Source of the DNA: JBDIAG01 sp047974565
GTDB lineage: Bacteria; Actinomycetota; Actinomycetes; Actinomycetales; CAWJMD01
Reading direction: 5' to 3'
NCBI GenBank assembly: GCA_047974565.1
Contig: JBKECN010000035.1
Location: forward strand, 1-64,000
Length of the DNA stretch: 64,000 nt
Positions 1-8,707 of this stretch are shown here, in pieces (within the stretch, counting starts at the first letter, position 1; each line of letters opens with the position of its first letter). The position numbers and the translations under genes were made by a program. The notes under the pieces were generated by a model. The model did no database searches. It had not been told where the DNA came from and worked only from the letters and a program-made list of their open reading frames with translations.

Positions 1-234
1 GGGCGTCCGGCGGCGTTGTCCTCGACTCGACGTGGCTCTGCCACGCCCTCGCTCGTCCGCCTTGCCGCACACTCCGCCAGAGCCTGCTCGCGACGGGCTT
101 GCATTACGAGACACACCCTAGGCCATGGCCACAGCCGCTGGGCGAGTGCCCAGGCACAACTTTGCGCAGCGGCGCTCAACCCCAGATCAGCGAGACGACT
201 CGCCGAAAGCCCCTGCCTCCCATAGCGTGAGGTC
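1..234. other. Left-edge stretch with no supportable gene
   Basis: I see no coding region here. The only open frame (16-225, plus) is arginine- and serine-rich, has no ribosome binding site and looks like the compositional ORFs common at this GC content. It probably carries the promoter of the SDR gene that starts at 235, but I cannot point to convincing -35 and -10 boxes. Confidence 0.4.
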
Positions 235-900
235 ATGGCACTCCTGACGATAATCGGCGCCGGACCCGGCCTCGGCGCTGCCACCGCGCGACGCTTCGCA
301 CGCGAGGGATTCGCCGTCGCGCTGATCTCCCGCAGCCCTGACAAGCTGGACGACCTCCGGGATGAGCTGACCGCCACCGGAGTGTCAGCCCACAGCTTCG
401 CCGCCGATGTCACGGACTCGACAGCCCTGCGGACGGCGCTGCGATCCGTGGCCGACGAACTCGGCCCCATCGAGGTGCTGCAATACAGCCCGGCACCGCG
501 GCCGACCTTCCTCCGTCCGGTGCTGGAAACCGATATCGACGACCTACGCGCGGCCACCGAGTTCTCGATCATCGCCCCCGTCACCGCAGTGCAGACGGTC
601 CTGCCCGGGATGGAGCAACTGGGTCGCGGCACGATCCTGCTGGTCAACGGTGCCAGTGCGGCGACCCCGAACGGCAAGGTTGCCGGAACCTCCATCGCAT
701 TCGCCGGCGAATCGGCCTACGGGGTGATGTTGCACCAGGCCCTGGCCCCGCGGAACATCCACGTCGGTCAGCTCATCGTCCCCGGCGCGATCGGAGGTGG
801 CGATCCACTCTTCGCCCCGGATGCCCTGGCCGATCGGCTGTGGCGAATTCACACCGAACGGGGGCCCTTGCGAACCACCGTCGGGACGGACCCAGCCTGA
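235..900 (+). CDS. SDR-family oxidoreductase, catalytic Lys absent
   Basis: A 221-residue short-chain dehydrogenase/reductase with a Rossmann fold. The glycine-rich nucleotide motif GAGPGLG lies at residues 8-14, an acidic residue typical of SDRs is in AADV (D58), and the NGAS segment at 138-141 supplies a possible catalytic serine. Tyr162 sits where the YxxxK motif should be, but the +4 residue is Leu166 and not Lys. Such proteins often bind NAD(P) without classical carbonyl reduction, so the substrate cannot be inferred. The gene converges on the glycosyltransferase, with only 7 nt between the two stop codons. Family is clear; activity is uncertain. Confidence 0.85.
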   Translation: MALLTIIGAGPGLGAATARRFAREGFAVALISRSPDKLDDLRDELTATGVSAHSFAADVTDSTALRTALRSVADELGPIEVLQYSPAPRPTFLRPVLETDIDDLRAATEFSIIAPVTAVQTVLPGMEQLGRGTILLVNGASAATPNGKVAGTSIAFAGESAYGVMLHQALAPRNIHVGQLIVPGAIGGGDPLFAPDALADRLWRIHTERGPLRTTVGTDPA

Positions 901-907
901 CCCACGG

Positions 908-2131
908 TCACAACAGTTCTTCCACCACGTCCGCCCCCGCCACCCCGCCACCGGCGGCCTCGAATCCTGCCGCACAGCGGGCGGCACCGGGACGCTTGTC
1001 AGCGGCCGCCCGCACCGCCCGCCGGAGCCGGACGGGACTCAACCGGGATGCTGCGAGCCGAGTTCCGGCCTCGGCATGCACGGCCCGGGCGGCAGTCTCG
1101 AACTGGTCCCGGCCGAAGGGCACCACGCACACCGGAACTCCTGCGGCCAGCGCCTTCTGGGTCACCCCGAGCCCGCCATGGGTCACCGCGACCGCGGTGC
1201 GGGCCAGTATCGGGGCATGGGGCACGTAGCGGGCCACGTGAATGTTCGGCGCCGTCCCGGTGGCCAGATCGTGCGGCACCCCGGCAGGCATGGTGATGAT
1301 CACCGACCCCGGCTCACCGGCCAGCCCTTGCGCGGCAACGCGCGCGAGCAGGTGGTCCGACTGGGCCTCCGACGAGGTCGTCACCAGGGTGAGTGGACCC
1401 GGTAGATCGCTCACCCACGCGGGCAGTTCCTCCGGCGGCTCCCACGGCGCCGCACCGATCTGGTGGACGTGCCCGGGCCAATCAGGGTGCGGGTAGTCGA
1501 ACGGCTCGGACGAGGTGACGATCATCCGGTCGCAGTCGAGCAGGGCGTCGGCGTAGCTGCTGATGGCAGGAAGCCCGACCGACCTCCGTACTCGATTGAT
1601 CCGGGGGGTGATCTCCTTGATGATCGCGTCGAACATCAGCCGACCGACCACGGCGTCGCGCACCCGTCCCACCAGATCGGTCCGGCGAGCCAGGCCCGGG
1701 CCGAAAGGGGGCGTTCCTCGCGACGGCAGCGGCAACAGGTAGGGCGCGAAATGCACCCAGGGCAGTGACTGCGCCTGCGCGGTGGCGATCGCACCCCAAC
1801 TGTTGGTGTCGACGATGAGCACGTCGGCGCCGGTGTCATCGATCGCCCGCTTGAAGTCCATGGCGTCGAGCAGGCCCCGGTCGCACAGCATCGACGCCGC
1901 CACCCCCAAGGCCGTCTTGAGGTTGCGCGGAGTGGGTTGCGGCTCCTCAATGGCTTCCACCTGAGGGTCGATCGGTTCGGCCTGCAGCCCCTGAGCGCGA
2001 ACCATCGGCACCAAACCGGACCGCGTGCGCACGTGCACGTGATGTCCGCGATCAGCCAGTTCGAGCAGAATCGGCATCATCGGATAGAGATGACCCAGCG
2101 CGGGCGATGTGTACGCGAGGACAGTGGCCAT
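908..2131 (-). CDS. UGT/MGT-type glycosyltransferase (GT1, GT-B fold)
   Basis: A 407-residue glycosyltransferase of the macrolide/UDP-glucuronosyl type, which moves a sugar from a nucleotide donor to a small lipophilic acceptor. The N-terminus (ATVLAYTSPALGHLYPMM) has the acceptor-domain start with its conserved G-H. The C-terminal donor domain has THGG followed by GVPVCVVPFGRDQ near residues 320-345, the usual donor-site signature. The frame is open another 107 codons upstream, but that stretch is non-conserved and Arg/Pro-rich, so I chose the ATG where similarity begins. It is transcribed alone, convergent with the SDR. An inverted repeat lies 137-162 nt upstream of the start. Acceptor unknown. 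Confidence 0.85.
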   Translation of the reverse strand: MATVLAYTSPALGHLYPMMPILLELADRGHHVHVRTRSGLVPMVRAQGLQAEPIDPQVEAIEEPQPTPRNLKTALGVAASMLCDRGLLDAMDFKRAIDDTGADVLIVDTNSWGAIATAQAQSLPWVHFAPYLLPLPSRGTPPFGPGLARRTDLVGRVRDAVVGRLMFDAIIKEITPRINRVRRSVGLPAISSYADALLDCDRMIVTSSEPFDYPHPDWPGHVHQIGAAPWEPPEELPAWVSDLPGPLTLVTTSSEAQSDHLLARVAAQGLAGEPGSVIITMPAGVPHDLATGTAPNIHVARYVPHAPILARTAVAVTHGGLGVTQKALAAGVPVCVVPFGRDQFETAARAVHAEAGTRLAASRLSPVRLRRAVRAAADKRPGAARCAAGFEAAGGGVAGADVVEELL

Positions 2132-2267
2132 CTGGGGCGCTCCGGTAGCCGGGTGAGGTTGGGGACAGGGTGCCGTACCCGTCAATTCTCCCCGTTCCGA
2201 GCGGATTCGCATGCTGGTCGGCGGAAAAGTGCGAGCGCGATCACCCAAATCGCGGGGGACGGTCCAC

Positions 2268-2293
2268 TTTAGGCGGCTTGACCCGCGCCTAAA
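2268..2293. promoter_or_regulatory. Perfect inverted repeat, possible operator
   Basis: TTTAGGCG (2268-2275) and CGCCTAAA (2286-2293) form a perfect 8-bp inverted repeat around a 10-nt spacer. It is 137 nt upstream of the glycosyltransferase start, in an AT-rich pocket of an otherwise GC-rich region. The geometry suits a dimeric repressor. No T-run follows, so a terminator is less likely. The regulator is unknown. Confidence 0.4.
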
Positions 2294-2389
2294 TCGCTCG
2301 ATTAGCATCAAATAACCATGATCAGGATCAAATCGTATGTCGCTGGCTATTCGTGACGGTGACCCACGGGCCCCGAAGCCACTCCGTGG

Positions 2390-2413
2390 GTCTTGGTCCG
2401 AGTCTTGGTCCGA
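2390..2413. repeat. 12-bp tandem duplication
   Basis: GTCTTGGTCCGA occurs twice in direct succession (2390-2401 and 2402-2413) with no mismatch. It lies in non-coding sequence and looks like a simple slippage duplication. Confidence 0.6.
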
Positions 2414-2724
2414 GTGACAATTCTCGGTAACGATTCGGGTCGAAACCCTCACGGCCTCGCGGCTTGTCGCGTAAGGCGCCTAGACTTCGTGTGGCAGGGC
2501 GTGGGCGATATATGCCTGAATCGCCCGGGTTCGCGGTGCGGCTTGCGTCGCGCCGTCGCCGATCGATGGTGATGCCCGCCGGCTGGCGGATGCGCCCACG
2601 GTGACGGCCGCCCACGAGCGGCCCGCCGTCAGGCTGCCTCCTCCGGCCGCGCCGGTCCCGGCAGTTCGATGCCCACGAACACCCTCAGCCGCACCCACCA
2701 CCACTCACGAAGGGAAACAGACAC

Positions 2725-3306
2725 ATGACAGACGTGCGATCGTCCGCACCGTCCGACCTGATCGGAGGCATCGGAGAGATCGCCGAGCGTTCCTGGAAGT
2801 GGATGCTCGGAATCGGCATCGCCTCCATCGTTCTTGGGATCCTCCTACTCGTCTGGCCCGGGGTCAGCGTCGTCGTGGCGGCAGCATTCTTCGGCGCCTA
2901 CCTGCTCATCAGCGGCGCCGTGCAACTCGTCATGGGGGTGGCCGCCCCCTTACAGATCGGCGCACGCATCCTCACCCTGATCTCCGGAGCGCTGTCCATC
3001 GTGCTGGGCGTCGTCTGCTTCCGCAGCGGACTGCAGTCCATCGCCCTGCTCGGACTCTGGATCGGGATCGGCTGGATCATCAGCGGCATCGGCCGCCTGG
3101 CCTCGGGCGGGATGCCCGGCTACCCCAGCCGCGGCTGGGCGATCTTCGACGGCGTCCTGCTGCTCATCGGCGGCGTGATCCTGCTCTGGACCCCCATCAC
3201 CTCGCTGCTCACGCTCACCCTCGTCTCGGGATGGATGCTCATCATCCTCGGCGTGGTGGAGATCGTGCATGCCTTCCAACTGCGGCGGGCGACGCGGCAC
3301 GCCTGA
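2725..3306 (+). CDS. HdeD-like (DUF308) membrane protein
   Basis: A 193-residue integral membrane protein with six predicted helices, roughly at residues 28-45, 49-72, 81-97, 103-125, 137-157 and 161-181. It alternates short GI/GL-rich helices as in the HdeD/DUF308 family. E. coli HdeD belongs to the acid-resistance island; most actinobacterial members are uncharacterised. A GAAGGGAAA-type ribosome binding site precedes the ATG at the usual distance. It is followed by a long hairpin, so it is probably a single-gene transcript. The family call is good; the function is not known. Confidence 0.85.
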   Translation: MTDVRSSAPSDLIGGIGEIAERSWKWMLGIGIASIVLGILLLVWPGVSVVVAAAFFGAYLLISGAVQLVMGVAAPLQIGARILTLISGALSIVLGVVCFRSGLQSIALLGLWIGIGWIISGIGRLASGGMPGYPSRGWAIFDGVLLLIGGVILLWTPITSLLTLTLVSGWMLIILGVVEIVHAFQLRRATRHA

Positions 3307-3367
3307 CCCCCGCTGGGACTGGGCCCGCCACAACGTGACCCAGCCCACTGCCCCACCCGCCACTCAG

Positions 3368-3406
3368 GAGCCGGGTGCCCTCGCGCGCAGCGGAGGCACC
3401 CGGCTC
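3368..3406 (+). terminator. Hairpin terminator after the HdeD-like gene
   Basis: GAGCCGGGTGCC (3368-3379) pairs perfectly with GGCACCCGGCTC (3395-3406): a 12-bp GC-rich stem with a 15-nt loop, 62 nt after the stop codon. No T-tract follows, as is common for actinobacterial terminator-like hairpins. Confidence 0.6.
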
Positions 3407-3559
3407 CGGTGATGTCACGGGGTGGCAGGATGGCCGCCAGAGTTTCCAGCACCAGCGCCGACACATCCGCCCCTGCGGGGTTCGGCACCCCACACCAAGG
3501 CGTCGACCAAGGACGCAGAACCCGACGCTTGCAGATCGACTTCTCCAGGAGGACGCGGC

Positions 3560-4858
3560 ATGGCGCAGCCCATCGACCCGCCCGCGTCGAGGGCAGGCAC
3601 CCCGGCACCGGAGTTCACCCAGGCGGACCGGGCCCGAGTGCAACGACGCACCCTGCTCGTGGTCATGGTCGGTCAGGTCCTGGGCGGCGCGGGACTGGCC
3701 GCGGGGGTCACGGTCGGAGCGCTGCTCGCCCAGGAGATGCTCGGCGGTGAGTCCCTGGCCGGGTTGCCCACCGCCCTGTTCACGCTCGGCTCGGCGCTGT
3801 CGGCCTACCTCGTCGGCCGGCTGAGCCAACAGGCAGGTCGCCGGATCGGCCTCGGCATCGGCTTCGGCGCGGGCTCCCTGGGAGCGGTCGGCGTGGTCGC
3901 GGCGGCCGCTCTCGACACCGTGCCATTGCTCCTGGTGTCACTGTTCGTCTACGGAGCCGGCACGGCCACCAACCTGCAGGCGCGCTACGCGGCGACCGAC
4001 CTCGCAGCACCGCACGAACGGGGACGCGCCATCAGCGTCGCTCTGTTCGCCACCACCTTCGGCGCGGTGGCCGGCCCGAACCTGGTGACCCCGCTGGGGC
4101 ACCTGGCCGTACGTCTCGGACTGCCCGCCCTGGCCGGGCCGTTCCTGCTCGCCGCGGTGGCCTTCGCCGCCGCCGGGCTCGCCCTGGTCACGCTGCTGCG
4201 GCCCGATCCCTTGAAACTGGCTCGCTCGCTGGAGGAGGAGTACCCAGCGGACCCCCAGCCTGCGGATCCCCACAAGCCGTCAGCGTCGGTTCCCGCGGCC
4301 GGGCCGGGCGCCTACGTGGGCGCCACGATCATGGTGCTGACCCAGATCTGCATGGTGGCCATCATGACGATGACCCCCGTGCACATGCGCGCCAACCACC
4401 ACGACCTGACCGACGTGGGTCTGGTGATCGGGTTACACGTGGCCGCCATGTTCCTGCCGTCACCGTTGACCGGCATCCTGGTCGACCGGCTCGGGCGCAC
4501 CGCCGTGGCGGCCGGCTCGGGGGCCGTGCTGGTGGCCGCCGGCGTGACCGCGGCCCTCGCCCCAGGTGAGTCCCTCGGTTGGACGATCCTGGCGCTGGTG
4601 CTGCTCGGTCTGGGCTGGAACCTCGGGCTGATCAGCGGCACCGCACTCGTGGTGGACGCCACCATCCCGGCCAACCGGGCGCGTGCCCAGGGCACCATCG
4701 ATGTGCTCGTCGCACTCGCCGGCGCGGGTGGCGGCGCATTGTCGGGCGTCGTCGTAGCCGCCAGCAGTTATCCGACGCTGGGGTTCTCCGCCGGCGTCCT
4801 CGCGCTTGCGCTCATCCCCGTGCTGATCTGGGAGCGGGGACGCCGCCCGGCCGGCTGA
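3560..4858 (+). CDS. MFS transporter
   Basis: A 432-residue major facilitator with about 12 membrane helices in two six-helix halves, joined by a hydrophilic, proline-rich loop around residues 215-250. Motif-A-like loops follow helix 2 (GRLSQQAGRR) and the equivalent second-half helix (DRLGRT). The frame is open 46 codons further upstream, but AGGAGGA at 3547-3553 sits 7 nt before this ATG and decides the start. Substrate is not predictable; drug or metabolite export is the common role of this subfamily. It lies between a terminator and a convergent beta-galactosidase gene, so it is probably monocistronic. Confidence 0.85.
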   Translation: MAQPIDPPASRAGTPAPEFTQADRARVQRRTLLVVMVGQVLGGAGLAAGVTVGALLAQEMLGGESLAGLPTALFTLGSALSAYLVGRLSQQAGRRIGLGIGFGAGSLGAVGVVAAAALDTVPLLLVSLFVYGAGTATNLQARYAATDLAAPHERGRAISVALFATTFGAVAGPNLVTPLGHLAVRLGLPALAGPFLLAAVAFAAAGLALVTLLRPDPLKLARSLEEEYPADPQPADPHKPSASVPAAGPGAYVGATIMVLTQICMVAIMTMTPVHMRANHHDLTDVGLVIGLHVAAMFLPSPLTGILVDRLGRTAVAAGSGAVLVAAGVTAALAPGESLGWTILALVLLGLGWNLGLISGTALVVDATIPANRARAQGTIDVLVALAGAGGGALSGVVVAASSYPTLGFSAGVLALALIPVLIWERGRRPAG

Positions 4859-5216
4859 GCTTCACCTCCGGACAACCGGTGGTCAACGTCTCTGGCGGCT
4901 GGCAACGGCATGCCGAAGTCGCGGCATGTGACGACCTTGGCAGACCATTGGCGGCTGCGCTCTCGCTGCCCTGCCAACGGACATGCGTACCGGCGGCCGC
5001 GGTAGCCGAGCCAAGCACGCTCTGACGGGGACACGGCACCCGAAACCACTGGATTGCAGGTCCCTCTGCCACCTCTGACTGCTCCAGATGCTGCCCGGAT
5101 ACCTCCTCTGCCTCGTCTTCGCCGGCCCAGTCGGCGTCCCCGCAGCATCGTCCCGCACCCTGACCCGGCGCGACTCGTGACGTCCCCTGTTCACGGCCAC
5201 CCACTCCCGTTCGGAT
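4859..5216. other. Convergent intergenic region, no gene seen
   Basis: About 360 nt between the stop codons of the MFS and beta-galactosidase genes. Open frames here are shadows without ribosome binding sites. I find no long perfect hairpin; GGCATGCC and a nearby GGCATG around 4907-4930 form only a weak inverted repeat. Confidence 0.4.
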
Positions 5217-8200
5217 TCATACCCGAAGGTCGGTGAACCTCACCCGCAGCGAACCGGCTCGTGGCCGCAGCACATGCGGCGCGGCCACATCGGGTCCGCA
5301 GGCCCGGCTGCCCAATCCATGCTGGGCGACGTCCAGCCACAGGTGGGTCGCGACCGGCTGGGCGAGCTCGTGCGGATGCTCGGCGGCATCCACCTGCTGC
5401 GCGGTGTGCCGACGCAAGGTGAAACCCGGCAGTCGTCCCCCGGAGTCGCGCACCACGTCCAGCCGTAGCCACGGCGCGCCACAGTCCTGGTAGAGCTCGA
5501 GACTGCGCAGATCGCTGCGGTGGCCACTCTCCTGCGGGCGACCGTAGCCGACGACCAGATCGTCCACGGCGGCGCTGTAGTGGCCGACCAGGGCCGAGCG
5601 GCGACTATCGGGGTACGACTCGCGCGGCCCGGTACCGAACCAGCTCACTCGCTCCAGGTCGCGGGGCAGGTCCAGCCGCACACCCAGCCTCGGCCAGGTG
5701 CAGTCCCATCCGGGGCTGGGCTCGATGTCGATGCCGAGCCACAGCTCGCCCCCGACCAGTTGCCAGCACTCCCGGAGCAACACCGCGTGGCGGGCACCCG
5801 CGGGCGCGTAGCGGGTACGCCGCCAGAGCCGGCCGGTCGCGGTCCAGAGGGCCTCGACCCTGCCCACCAATCGGTCCAGTCCGTGCGCTCGCCAGATCTG
5901 CTCGGAGGTCGGATGAGCTTCGCGCCGGTACTCACCTCTTCCCTCGCTCTGTCGAGGCAGGCTCACCAGCGGGGAGTCTCCACGGTCGTTGTCGGTGGGC
6001 GCCCGCCACAGTTCCAGCCGGGGCCCGCGCACCGGCCGGCCGGCCAGTTCGACCAGGTGGCCGTGCTCAAAGGCCGCGGCGCCCAGGGCCGTGCGGGCCG
6101 TCGGCTTGGACGTACCGGCACGCGGCTGCCGATGGACCACTGCCGGGGCCGTCGGCGTCGGCCCCGAGCTGAGGTCGAGTTGGGCGGCGCTGATCCGGTG
6201 CCCGGCCTTCGCCCACGGCTGGTCGACGGCCAGCACGGCCTCCACCGTCAGCCATACCTCCGGCGTGCCCAGACCCGATCTGGCTGCATCCGTGGCTGGG
6301 TTCGCGGTGATGCCCGGGCCAGTTGCGGGGGAAGGACTTTCGCCTTTCACGCCGACCACAGCTTGCGCTCTGCTAGCTGGCCCGGTCGGGGTGTGGGCTT
6401 GCCCGGGCTCAAGCGGGGTCTGGGCTTGCCGGAGATCGGCCAGGTCCACCGTGACACTCGTCCCGGGCTGGGGTGCGCCGTCCGGCAGGTCCCGCAGGGC
6501 GATCCATCCATGCCGCACCTCGTGGCCATCCCTGCTCACCCGGTACTGGACGGCGATGTCCGAGCCGTCGCCGCTATGGCGCAGGTTCCATACCCGCACC
6601 CGCGCGGAGGTCTCATCGATCCGCTCCAACTCGACTCGGATCGGGGCCACCACCTGAGCCCACTCGAAGAGGCCCGGCGACGGCGTGCCGTCGCTGAGCA
6701 GCATCCCGTCCATGAGGAAGCTGCCGTCGTGCACCGCCTCCCCGAAGTCCCCGCCATAGGCGAAGTACTCCACGCCCTCGCGGGTTCGGGTGCGCAGACC
6801 ATGGTCGCGCCACTCCCAGACGAAACCACCGTGCAGGCGAGGGTTCTCGTCCACCAGCGCCTGATAATCGTCGATGGCGCCCGGACCGTTGCCCATCGCA
6901 TGCGCGTACTCGCACAGCAGGAAAGGCTTGGCCCGTTGCCGCCTCGCCTCGCCCGGACTGCATCCGGGCAGCGGTACCGACTCGTCCCCGGTTCCGATGG
7001 CCCGCACCTCGTGCGGCCACGCGTACATCCGGGAGTACACATCGGTGTACTCCCCGGCGTGATCTCCCTCGTAGTGCACGGGCCTATCAGGGTCGCGCTC
7101 GTGTACCCAGGAGGCCATCGCCGCCAGGTTCGACCCGGTGCCGGCTTCATTCCCCAATGACCACATCACCACGCAGGGATGGTTCTTGTCTCGTTCAACA
7201 GTTCGCTGAATCCGATCGAGATACGCTGCCCGCCAGGCCGGGTCGTCGCTGGGATTGCCCACCCAGTCGTCCATCTCGAAGCCGTGGGTCTCCAAGTCGT
7301 TCTCCAGGATCACCCAGAAGCCGAGTTCGTCGCACAGATCGAGCAACCCCGGGTGGGGTGGATAGTGCGCGGTGCGGATCGCGTTGACGTTGAACTGCTT
7401 CATCGTCATCAGATCTGCTCGTGCGGCGTCCGGATCGAAGACCCGACCGCGGTCGGGGTGGATCTCGGGCCGGTTCATCCCCCGCAAGACCACCCGGCGC
7501 CCGTTCACGCTCAACTCGTCACCGGCGATCCTGACGCTGCGAAAGCCCAGCCGCAGCCGCACCGTCTCCCCTACCGAGGTGAGCGTGGCCTGGTAGCGGC
7601 GCGGCACATCGGCGGACCAGGGCTCCACCTCTGGTAGATCGATCCGCTCCACCGCGCCGGGTCCCGTCCAGGTCACCCGCACCGCTAGCTCGGGCACGCT
7701 CAACGTGATCGGGAAAGCCGCACTGTCGGCTGTGATCTCAGGGATGATGGCGGCAGGCCCCGGCCCGTCGGCCGTCCCGTCGAAGGGGGTGCGCAGCCAC
7801 AGGTCATCGATGCCGCCCACCGGGCGCCCAAGCACGCTGACGCTGCGGAACACCCCGGGTAACCACCACTCGTCCTGGTCCTCCAGATAGCTGGACGCCG
7901 ACCACTGATGTACCCGGACGGCGATGACGTTCTCCCCGGGAGCCGCCACCCCGGTCACCTCGAACTCCTGCCCGATCCGGCTACCCGAGCCGACTCCGAT
8001 CTCGATGCCGTTGAGCCACAACCGGTATCGCGACTCGACTCCGTCGAAACGCAGGAGGACGCGGTCGCATCGGCCGAAGTCATCGGGCAATCGGAAACGC
8101 AGCCGGTAATCCCCGGTCGGGTTGTCGTCCGGCACGTAAGGCGGCTCGACGGCGAACGGGTACCGCACGTTGGTGTAGATCGGACGACCTCGCCTGCCGT

Positions 8201-8519
8201 GTTCGGTCAGCACCCAGTGCGCCGGAACGGGGATTGTCTCCCATCCGGAGTCGTCGAAGTCCGGTGCGGCGAAGTCATCGGCCCGCTCACCCACGGCCAG
8301 CACGTCGGGGCGGCCGGACGTGCCGGGTGCCGCATCGAGCAGGCGGAAGCGCCAGATGCCGTCGAGCGACAAGACGGGAGCGTCGCTGTGCAGCCAGGAT
8401 CGGGCCGGTGCGCGCCGACCTCGCCCAGGTCCCCGGTCCGTGAGGTAGCCCAGATCCTCACCATCGAACCGCCGAACCGGATCGTCGTGCCCGGCTGGAC
8501 CCGCGCTGTGTGTGGACAT
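5217..8519 (-). CDS. lacZ: Beta-galactosidase, GH2 (LacZ type)
   Basis: A 1100-residue glycoside hydrolase family 2 enzyme that cleaves terminal beta-D-galactosides. The jelly-roll sugar-binding domain occupies about residues 40-230, then an Ig-like domain, the TIM barrel, a second Ig-like domain and a C-terminal Bgal_small_N domain. The acid/base is Glu458 in WSLGNEAG and the nucleophile is Glu537 in FLLCEYAHAMGN, close to E. coli LacZ Glu461 and Glu537. A low-complexity Pro/Ala/Gly insertion near residues 750-800 explains the extra length over LacZ. The ATG at 8519 was chosen because the 51 upstream codons are non-conserved. No signal peptide, so cytoplasmic. The gene diverges from an MFS gene across a probable operator. 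Confidence 0.93.
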   Translation of the reverse strand: MSTHSAGPAGHDDPVRRFDGEDLGYLTDRGPGRGRRAPARSWLHSDAPVLSLDGIWRFRLLDAAPGTSGRPDVLAVGERADDFAAPDFDDSGWETIPVPAHWVLTEHGRRGRPIYTNVRYPFAVEPPYVPDDNPTGDYRLRFRLPDDFGRCDRVLLRFDGVESRYRLWLNGIEIGVGSGSRIGQEFEVTGVAAPGENVIAVRVHQWSASSYLEDQDEWWLPGVFRSVSVLGRPVGGIDDLWLRTPFDGTADGPGPAAIIPEITADSAAFPITLSVPELAVRVTWTGPGAVERIDLPEVEPWSADVPRRYQATLTSVGETVRLRLGFRSVRIAGDELSVNGRRVVLRGMNRPEIHPDRGRVFDPDAARADLMTMKQFNVNAIRTAHYPPHPGLLDLCDELGFWVILENDLETHGFEMDDWVGNPSDDPAWRAAYLDRIQRTVERDKNHPCVVMWSLGNEAGTGSNLAAMASWVHERDPDRPVHYEGDHAGEYTDVYSRMYAWPHEVRAIGTGDESVPLPGCSPGEARRQRAKPFLLCEYAHAMGNGPGAIDDYQALVDENPRLHGGFVWEWRDHGLRTRTREGVEYFAYGGDFGEAVHDGSFLMDGMLLSDGTPSPGLFEWAQVVAPIRVELERIDETSARVRVWNLRHSGDGSDIAVQYRVSRDGHEVRHGWIALRDLPDGAPQPGTSVTVDLADLRQAQTPLEPGQAHTPTGPASRAQAVVGVKGESPSPATGPGITANPATDAARSGLGTPEVWLTVEAVLAVDQPWAKAGHRISAAQLDLSSGPTPTAPAVVHRQPRAGTSKPTARTALGAAAFEHGHLVELAGRPVRGPRLELWRAPTDNDRGDSPLVSLPRQSEGRGEYRREAHPTSEQIWRAHGLDRLVGRVEALWTATGRLWRRTRYAPAGARHAVLLRECWQLVGGELWLGIDIEPSPGWDCTWPRLGVRLDLPRDLERVSWFGTGPRESYPDSRRSALVGHYSAAVDDLVVGYGRPQESGHRSDLRSLELYQDCGAPWLRLDVVRDSGGRLPGFTLRRHTAQQVDAAEHPHELAQPVATHLWLDVAQHGLGSRACGPDVAAPHVLRPRAGSLRVRFTDLRV

Positions 8520-8669
8520 GCGCCCATCCTGGCCGAGTTGTGGGTTGGCCGCGTGAATGCGCGAGCCGTGGGCAGCGGCCGCAACGGCCCCGCCGCCCGG
8601 ACGCCGACTCGGCACCCCAACGGCCAGCCACCGGCACGACCACCCTCCTCTCCACCGTGCAACCAAAAT

Positions 8670-8691
8670 CATTCCAACAATCCATGGAATG
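8670..8691. promoter_or_regulatory. Inverted-repeat operator between lacZ and MFS gene
   Basis: CATTCCA (8670-8676) and TGGAATG (8685-8691) are perfect inverted arms around an 8-nt spacer, in the only AT-rich part of this divergent intergenic region and 16 nt before the MFS start. The placement suits repression of the MFS gene, of lacZ, or of both. No LacI- or GntR-type regulator is encoded nearby; the ArsR-rhodanese protein downstream is one candidate. Confidence 0.55.
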
Positions 8692-8707
8692 ACGTATTCT
8701 AAACTTC

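Larger units (their letters stand above)
2132..2724. other. Divergent intergenic region between glycosyltransferase and HdeD-like gene
   Basis: About 590 nt with no convincing gene. It must hold the promoters for the leftward glycosyltransferase and the rightward membrane-protein gene. A local AT-rich patch around 2290-2340 is the likeliest promoter region for the glycosyltransferase. It contains an 8-bp inverted repeat and a 12-bp tandem duplication, listed separately. Open frames reading through it are Arg/Pro-rich artefacts. Confidence 0.5.

Noticed and set aside
5520..7160. 546-codon ORF antisense to lacZ
   Set aside because: Lies entirely within the beta-galactosidase gene, whose active-site motifs are intact on the other strand.
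7185..7230. tRNA-like stretch with GTTCGCTGAATCC
   Set aside because: It is inside lacZ and no cloverleaf can be drawn.
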